Shown: positions 58,572 to 64,000 of the stretch, piece by piece
How positions within the stretch are numbered: position 1 is the stretch's first letter
Layout: every line of letters begins with the position of its first letter
The notes under the pieces: model-generated
What the model saw: the letters and a program-made list of their open reading frames with translations, nothing else
Told to the model about the DNA's origin: nothing
Database searches by the model: none
NCBI GenBank assembly: GCA_031413815.1
Contig: JANOFU010000037.1
Span: 1 to 64,000 of the forward strand
Direction: 5' to 3'
DNA length: 64,000 bases
Origin: JAGVSR01 sp031413815
Lineage (GTDB): Bacteria; Pseudomonadota; Alphaproteobacteria; Rhizobiales; Hyphomicrobiaceae
Made by a program: the position numbers and the translations under genes

Positions 58572-61391
58572 TTATGGCTTTGCGGCGGCACGCGCTTTCG
58601 GCAGGTCGGCTGAGTCAACGGTTTTTTCAGCGGTCTTCGCACGCTCCTGCGCGACGCGGGCCAGCAAATCGCGCACCATATCTAGATCGCGCAGGTGCAC
58701 GTCATGCTGCGGGTGGGGCATCTCAATGCCAGCAGCCCGGAAGGCTTTCACAATCCGCATGCGCAAATCGGTTTGTGCGCCGCCGCCTTTGCCGACATCG
58801 GCGACGACCGCGCTGAGCGAGAACTCGAAGCCGTTGGCGCCAAAGTTGTCGAACGAAACATCGGGCACTGGTTTCTGTAGTATGAGGGGGCACTCGCTGG
58901 CGACCTTCTGCAGAACCGCGTAGACGAATTCAGGATCAGATTTGTAACTCGCGCCGGCCTTGATGTGAACGCGGGCAAGCGCATTGCGGTGCGTCCAGTT
59001 TGTGACGGTCGATGTGATTAGCTCGGAGTTGGGGACGATCAGGCTCGCCTTGTCGAAGGTTTCGATTTCGGTCGAGCGCACTGCGATGTTGCGCACGCGG
59101 CCGGAATGTCCATTGACCGAAACAAGATCGCCGACTTTGACCGGGCGTTCGACAAGCAAGATCAAGCCGGATACGAAGTTGTTGACGATCGACTGCAAGC
59201 CGAAGCCAATGCCAACCGAGAGCGCGCCAGCGACAATGGCGAAATTGGTGATGTCGAGCCCGCCATAGGCCAGAGCCGCGAGAACAGCGAGGGCGAAGCC
59301 CGCGTAACCGACTGCGGTATGGATCGAATTGGCGATGCCTTGATCCACGCGCGGCGGCATCAGGACTGTCGATGACAGCCAGCGCTGCAACAGTCGCGTC
59401 ACCGTCAGCAGGGCGATGAACAGGACCAAGGCGATGGCGATTTGAGCTAGTGAAATGCGGACTTGGCCAATCTCGAAACCGAAGATCAGCGCTTTGAGCC
59501 AGCTCAAGGTGTCGGCCAGCGTGAAGCCCCACGTAAGCAGCACGAGCGGCAAAGCCAGCAGAGCGAGCAGGGCGTTGAGGATCAGCACCGTCGCGTGCGA
59601 AATCGAACGGCCCTGGTTGGCGTCGAGCCCAAGCCGGTCGTGAACGACGCCGCCAAGTGCTTTGGCTGCCGGGCTGCCGTCGCCCGCGAGTGCGCGTATT
59701 GCCAGGTGCAGGAGGATGACAAGCACAATGACGCTGGACGTCACGATGACTAGTCCCGCGACAAACCGGCCGAGTGCCACATATCCAAGCAGCGATGTTG
59801 CGAGAATGAATCCTGCGACGGCGAGCAGCGGCAGTTTCAACAGCAGTGGGCTCAACCATGAGATCTGAGCGGGGTGTTGGGGTGGTGTGTCGGGCAGTCC
59901 AGTCTCGGCATCCCCCGCCGGTGCCGAGTACAAGGGCTCAAAGCGCGTGCGCACGATCTTCAGCAGGAGGGCTGCGAGGAGGACGCTCGCCAGGAATGCT
60001 GCCACGACGCTGACCGGAAGCGGCAGGGCGAGAACGCGGATGATTTCTTTCAAGACAAAGTCGATGGCATATACGGCGCCGATTAGGGTCACCGCGCGGG
60101 TCAAGCTGCTGGCGGGCGCATCGGCGAGATTGACGAGCCGCCAGCGCGCACGGCTGGGCTGTAGGATGGCCCTGGCGAGCGCGGCGACGGCGATAAACAC
60201 CAGCACGGCCGGCAAAGCTGTGACCGCCAGCCGGTCGGTCCCCAGAAATGTGAGGCCCATGGAGTCGAGGCCGACGGTGATGGCCACTGCGGCGGCCGAC
60301 GCTGGCAGCGCAAACAGTGGTGCGACCCACCCTGCGGTTGCCGCGCGCTCGAAGTACGTTAGGTCGATATCGCCAGTTGGAGGCAGGCGTCCCGATAAGA
60401 TGCGGCCGCGGACGAGGGCTAGCACGAAGTACAACAGGAATGCTCCGGCCACGACGCCGATCAGGGCCGCCCAATTTTCCTTCGCCGATCGCCACCAGCG
60501 CCAGGCAATCCAGTGCAAGTCGGATGAGGCTTTCGGGAGTTCGCTGGCGACGTCCTGCCAGGTGGTGGGGCTGAGCGGGCTGCCGGTGCGGCGCAGCAAC
60601 TGCGTTGTGAAGATGGAGGCCCGGTATTCCTGCACACGTGAAAGAAGTTCGCGCGCCCGGTATTGAACGAGCCCCGTCGATTTGACGGCCCCGTCGATTT
60701 CAGCCGACAGGGCATTGAGCCGCAAGCGCTCGGCTAGGATGGGCTTGGATTCTGCAGGCGCGTCGCTGCCGGGCAGAGGTCCCAGTCTTTGAATTTGCGC
60801 GTTGATCGCTTGATAGCGCGGCTGCAGGCTTTCCAAGAACAGATCGGCGCCCGACAGCAACGCCTCGATCTCGACGCGCTGCAACGACAGCCCAGTGTCG
60901 CTGTCCTTGGCGGCATCGACGTCCTTTTCCAGTGCATCAATTGCGGCGCGCAGGTGGGCGGCAGGTTGCTGCACCTGATCGAGCAGGGTGGCTTCGAGTT
61001 CGGGCGAGAGTGCCGGCGGCGGCGGTGCTGGTACAGGTGCGATGGCGGCGTCTGGTGTAGTGGCCGCAGGTGCTGGTGCCGGAGGATCCGCTTGGGCGCA
61101 TGCGGGCACAGCCGCCGAAAGACCAAGTGCCGTCGCAAAAAGCGCAAGCAGCCAAAGCCGCGTCAGGCTTGTTCCGATCGGTGCGGTCGCGCGACGTGCT
61201 GCTGAGTGAGAGGGTGCCAGCCCGATGTCGGTCTTGACGGGTCGCTGTTTCAGGATGGTGGTCCTATTATTCGCCGCTTGCAGCCTGTCCGCCCGAAGCC
61301 TGGCCGAACGTGCGCGAAGGGCGTGAAAAAACGGCGGCGGGCGATTCGACAACGTCACCGCGTGGCCGCCGCGCCGAGATATTGGTTTCAA
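58572..61391 (-). CDS. DUF3772/MscS-type mechanosensitive channel
   Basis: 939 residues with the start at ATG 61391, but this overlaps the upstream FliO-like gene by 125 bp. GTG 61358 and TTG 61352 are alternatives; no better start lies between 61267 and the signal peptide. The signal peptide region (SLTRLWLLALFATALGLSAAVPACAQA) therefore lies about 75 residues in. A periplasmic coiled domain (about 125-290; DUF3772) is followed by about eleven membrane spans, and the MscS channel core (GGLDITNFAIVAGALSVGIGFGLQSIVNNFVSGLILLVERPVKVGDLVSV) with the C-terminal beta domain. Large MscK-like channels release solutes at low osmolarity. Confidence 0.88.
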   Translation of the reverse strand: MKPISRRGGHAVTLSNRPPPFFHALRARSARLRADRLQAANNRTTILKQRPVKTDIGLAPSHSAARRATAPIGTSLTRLWLLALFATALGLSAAVPACAQADPPAPAPAATTPDAAIAPVPAPPPPALSPELEATLLDQVQQPAAHLRAAIDALEKDVDAAKDSDTGLSLQRVEIEALLSGADLFLESLQPRYQAINAQIQRLGPLPGSDAPAESKPILAERLRLNALSAEIDGAVKSTGLVQYRARELLSRVQEYRASIFTTQLLRRTGSPLSPTTWQDVASELPKASSDLHWIAWRWWRSAKENWAALIGVVAGAFLLYFVLALVRGRILSGRLPPTGDIDLTYFERAATAGWVAPLFALPASAAAVAITVGLDSMGLTFLGTDRLAVTALPAVLVFIAVAALARAILQPSRARWRLVNLADAPASSLTRAVTLIGAVYAIDFVLKEIIRVLALPLPVSVVAAFLASVLLAALLLKIVRTRFEPLYSAPAGDAETGLPDTPPQHPAQISWLSPLLLKLPLLAVAGFILATSLLGYVALGRFVAGLVIVTSSVIVLVILLHLAIRALAGDGSPAAKALGGVVHDRLGLDANQGRSISHATVLILNALLALLALPLVLLTWGFTLADTLSWLKALIFGFEIGQVRISLAQIAIALVLFIALLTVTRLLQRWLSSTVLMPPRVDQGIANSIHTAVGYAGFALAVLAALAYGGLDITNFAIVAGALSVGIGFGLQSIVNNFVSGLILLVERPVKVGDLVSVNGHSGRVRNIAVRSTEIETFDKASLIVPNSELITSTVTNWTHRNALARVHIKAGASYKSDPEFVYAVLQKVASECPLILQKPVPDVSFDNFGANGFEFSLSAVVADVGKGGGAQTDLRMRIVKAFRAAGIEMPHPQHDVHLRDLDMVRDLLARVAQERAKTAEKTVDSADLPKARAAAKP

Positions 61392-61638
61392 TCACGACAT
61401 CAACAGGGCCGCCAGTCATGATCAGGTGCTCCACGTCGTCGCGCCGGATCAGCAACAGCTTGCGGCGGCCATCAACACTCGACTGTTCGATAACGCCGAG
61501 TCGCGGATCAGGCTTGGGGCCAAAAAATCCTGCGGTTGGTGAATTGCCAGACAGATAACTGCGGACGACGAACGCTGCGGCGACGACGGCCGCGGCCAGT
61601 AGCACCATGAACAGCAAGTACGAGATGATGTCCCACAT
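61267..61638 (-). CDS. FliO-like flagellar biosynthesis protein
   Basis: 123 residues from ATG 61638; earlier starts lack support. N-terminal membrane span (about 5-27: ISYLLFMVLLAAAVVAAAFVV), then a small soluble FliO-type domain: LGVIEQSSVDGRRKLLLIRRDDVEHLIMTGGPVDVVIETNI, with the family pattern of hydrophobic strands followed by IMTGGPVDVVIE. FliO helps assemble the flagellar export gate. No other flagellar genes are adjacent. Its distal part overlaps the mscS gene start. Confidence 0.7.
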   Translation of the reverse strand: MWDIISYLLFMVLLAAAVVAAAFVVRSYLSGNSPTAGFFGPKPDPRLGVIEQSSVDGRRKLLLIRRDDVEHLIMTGGPVDVVIETNISARRPRGDVVESPAAVFSRPSRTFGQASGGQAASGE

Positions 61639-61972
61639 CGTTGATATCGCACGGTTCTCCCGCACGCCCCTGGCCGCCCTCTCGGCATCGCAGCAGGGCA
61701 CCTGAGTGGGCACACTGTGCGATCCAATTTGGGATCAATGTTGACGCGAACGCAGCGATTGAGCCCCGCATTTTCAGGCCCGCCTCAGAACGAAGCAGAT
61801 CGTCACCAGTCCTATAGCCCGGAATTCACGTCAATTTAACTCTAATGATCGAAGTGTTGACAGCGAAGTCGCGACCGACCAGCGCCGGACCAGCCCTCGA
61901 ATGTGGGCGGGACCGGCAACCTGGGCCAAGCGGCAGATCCACGTGTCCGTTGCGTAACTTAGAGTTGTTCAT
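61639..61972. other. Divergent promoter region between fliO-like and cckA
   Basis: 334 bp, with a short AT-rich stretch near 61830-61860. No gene seen. Must hold the promoters of both genes. No full CtrA-type TTAA-N7-TTAA site was found. Confidence 0.55.
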
Positions 61973-64000
61973 ATGCCGCCGTTCCAGGCCGCCTGCCCGT
62001 CGAATCAGATAGCTTTCGATTTCATGAGCGAAAGCGATGTCACCCAGCCCCGCGCCGGAGCTGTGGCTGCGGCGGCGTTTGCCCCCGCCGGGCCTGCGCG
62101 CGGTTTTGTGCCCGTGGTGGCCGGCGTATCTGCTCTCGGGATTCTCATTCTTGCCATCGCATCAAGTGGTGCGGGCACTCCCTTGCTGCTGACCATTCTG
62201 TCGACGCTGGCGATGTTCGGCGTGTTCTTTCTGTTTGGACTGATGGCGGGTCATATTCGCGTTGGTGAACGGCTTGAGGGCGCGGACTTCGCACGCGCCA
62301 TCCCCGAAGGTCTCGACCGCGGCGTGCTGGTGACCCGGCGCGATGGCACGCCGCTCTACACCAACAAAATGCTAGAAGAGTTCACGGGCCGCACGGCGTC
62401 TGGTGAAGCGGCTTCGCTGGACGCGGCCTTTGGCAGCGATGGCGCCGCGCGTGAAGCGCTGTTCCGGCTCACCCGCGCGGCGGAGCGTGGCGACCGGCAC
62501 CGCGAAGATCTGCGGTTGCCAGCCGCTGGCGGCGGCGTGACGCGAACACTCGCCATTGAAACGGCGCCTTTCGATATGGGCATGCGACGCGAGACCGGCC
62601 CGTTGTCACTATGGACTGTGGCCGACGTGACGGACGACCGCCTGCGTGAGGCGGCTGCGCGCCAGGCTTTGCATGATGCGCTTGGTCACTACGAAAGCGC
62701 GCCAGTCGGTCTCATTGCAGCCGGCCGCGACGGTACCATCCGCCATATGAATGCAACGCTGACCCGCTGGCTTGGCTACCAGACCGGCGCGCGCACGCAG
62801 CGCGTGTTACGCTTGGCCGATGTTCTGTCGGCTGATGCCGTTGAACTTCTCGAAGGCGCCTGGCGGGAAGGTGCGCCCGATCTCGTGACGCTCGAAATCG
62901 ACGCCACCCGCGAAGACGGCCGCCTGTTGCCCGTGCAGCTCGTGGCCCGTAGCGGCCGCGATGGTAGCCGGTTGCTGGCGCTCATGAACCGGGAACTTGA
63001 AGCCGGTATTGCGCACACCGGGGGTGCAGGTGAAGAACGCTTCGACCGCTTCTTCCAGTCTGCCCCGTTCGGCATTGCCAGCGTGTCCGCCGATGGCCGC
63101 ATCGCTAGTGCCAACAGCGCATTCGCCCGGTTGATGCTTGATGCGTCGAGCGGCCTCAACAAGCCCGCCGCCGAAGTGCTGTGCCGGACGGCCGATAAGC
63201 TGACGCGGTCAAGCGTCGAAGACAGCCTCAAGCAGGTGCTTGCCGGACGCGCCAGCCCGCAACCGATCGAAATCACGGTCGGCGGTGAGCGCGAGCAGGT
63301 GCGCCGCGTGTTCCTCAGCCCGCTGGCGACGTTTGGCAACTCGCGTGAAGCCGCCATGCTGTACGTGATCGACGCCACTGAGCAGAAGGCGCTTGAGGCG
63401 CAGTATGCGCAAAGCTCGAAGATGGAAGCGGTCGGCAAGCTCGCCGGCGGCATCGCGCATGACTTCAACAACGTGCTGACCGCCATCATCGGATTCTCGG
63501 ATCTGTTGCTGCAAACGCACCGCACGTCGGACCCCGCCTTCAAAGATATCAAGAACATCCAGTCGAGCGCCTATCGTGCTGCCGGCATGGTGCGCCAGTT
63601 GCTATCGTTCTCGCGCCGCCAGACTTTGCAGGCGGAATCGCTGCAGCTCGACGAGGTGCTTGCTGAAAACGCGAGTATGCTGCGGACTTCGGTCGGCGAA
63701 AAGATCGCTCTCAAGATTCAACCGAGCCGCGATCTCTGGTACGTCAAAGTCGATAAAACGGAATTCGACCGGGTCATCTTGAACTTGTCGGTCAACGCCG
63801 GCGACGCGATGCCCGGCGGCGGCTCATTGACCGTGCGCACGGCCAACGTGACCGAGCGCGAGAGCCAGAAGCTCGGTCTCGACGGCATGCCGATCGGCGA
63901 ATACGTCATGGTGGAAGTGTCAGACACGGGCTCCGGCATGCCACCCGACGTCATTGCGAAAATTTTTGAACCGTTCTTCACGACCAAAGACGTCGGCAAA
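61973..64000 (+). CDS. cckA: CckA cell-cycle hybrid histidine kinase, 3'-truncated by window edge
   Basis: The frame is open from ATG 61973 (or ATG 62024, better centred on the membrane part) to the right edge, 676 codons visible. Two N-terminal membrane spans (about 42-60 and 68-90), tandem PAS-like domains (about 100-470), then the histidine kinase dimerisation helix with the phosphorylated His in AGGIAHDFNNVLTAIIGFSDLLL (about residue 496), and the ATPase N-box ILNLSVNAGDAMPGGG plus VEVSDTGSGMPPDVIAKIFEPFFTTKDVG. The receiver domain lies beyond the edge. In alphaproteobacteria CckA phosphorylates ChpT and through it CtrA. Confidence 0.94.
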   Translation, partial: MPPFQAACPSNQIAFDFMSESDVTQPRAGAVAAAAFAPAGPARGFVPVVAGVSALGILILAIASSGAGTPLLLTILSTLAMFGVFFLFGLMAGHIRVGERLEGADFARAIPEGLDRGVLVTRRDGTPLYTNKMLEEFTGRTASGEAASLDAAFGSDGAAREALFRLTRAAERGDRHREDLRLPAAGGGVTRTLAIETAPFDMGMRRETGPLSLWTVADVTDDRLREAAARQALHDALGHYESAPVGLIAAGRDGTIRHMNATLTRWLGYQTGARTQRVLRLADVLSADAVELLEGAWREGAPDLVTLEIDATREDGRLLPVQLVARSGRDGSRLLALMNRELEAGIAHTGGAGEERFDRFFQSAPFGIASVSADGRIASANSAFARLMLDASSGLNKPAAEVLCRTADKLTRSSVEDSLKQVLAGRASPQPIEITVGGEREQVRRVFLSPLATFGNSREAAMLYVIDATEQKALEAQYAQSSKMEAVGKLAGGIAHDFNNVLTAIIGFSDLLLQTHRTSDPAFKDIKNIQSSAYRAAGMVRQLLSFSRRQTLQAESLQLDEVLAENASMLRTSVGEKIALKIQPSRDLWYVKVDKTEFDRVILNLSVNAGDAMPGGGSLTVRTANVTERESQKLGLDGMPIGEYVMVEVSDTGSGMPPDVIAKIFEPFFTTKDVGK

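Overview
The window comes from a GC-rich alphaproteobacterium, most likely of the Hyphomicrobiales/Rhizobiales type. The evidence is a CckA cell-cycle kinase at the right edge, a DksA with only one cysteine in the usual zinc-finger region, an ECF system with GGAAT/CGTT promoters, a GC-rich Rhizobiales-style porin, and dispersed GTCATCCCG...CGGGATGAC palindromic repeats. A BciB-type (bacterio)chlorophyll reductase runs off the left edge, so the organism probably makes bacteriochlorophyll. Sulfur-handling genes are scattered through the window: a YeeE/YedE (TsuA-type) transporter, TusA, a DsrE-like protein and a SoxYZ-like carrier.

Layout. 1-3.1 kb: bciB (partial), a small membrane ORF with its own terminator, and a ThDP enzyme. 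3.3-12.7 kb: large signalling or defence-like proteins (caspase-Sel1, haem-motif-DUF4384, TIR-TM-WD40) around a YeeE transporter. 12.9-15.2 kb: polyamine genes (PLP decarboxylase and agmatinase). 16-19 kb: a subtilase translationally coupled to a porin. 19.3-30.9 kb: an extracytoplasmic-function (ECF) sigma island. 31-45 kb: tRNA-Val, TusA, an MMPL exporter, a broken toxin-antitoxin pair, an M48 lipoprotein, DsrE, ferredoxin reductase, a molybdopterin oxidoreductase, a methyltransferase, a SoxYZ-like carrier and a TetR regulator. 45-50.7 kb: a giant DUF11/Cys-rich secreted protein with an alginate-lyase-like protein upstream. 50.7-53.9 kb: photolyase, a radical-SAM aminomutase-like protein and a GFA protein. 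53.9-56.8 kb: a retron encoding a fused reverse transcriptase-TIR protein, next to a MoxR ATPase. 57.4-64 kb: dksA, a small secreted protein, an MscS-type channel, a FliO-like protein and cckA (partial).

Two systems stand out. (1) An ECF regulon can be read directly from the DNA. Six copies of GGAAT-N16-CGTT with identical spacing lie between 22.0 and 26.5 kb. They precede the sigma operon (sigma plus two tandem membrane anti-sigma-like paralogues), a divergent P-loop/degenerate-ABC operon, an exported basic protein, a secreted Ser/Asn-repeat protein, a protein of unknown function, and an RTX protein followed by its type I secretion ABC/HlyD pair. This looks like one sigma controlling a cell-surface or secretion programme. 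(2) Directly upstream of the RT-TIR gene is a candidate retron ncRNA: 14-nt a1/a2 arms (13 Watson-Crick pairs and one G-U) enclose a perfect 14-bp hairpin. The a2 arm overlaps the ribosome-binding site and start codon of the RT-TIR gene.
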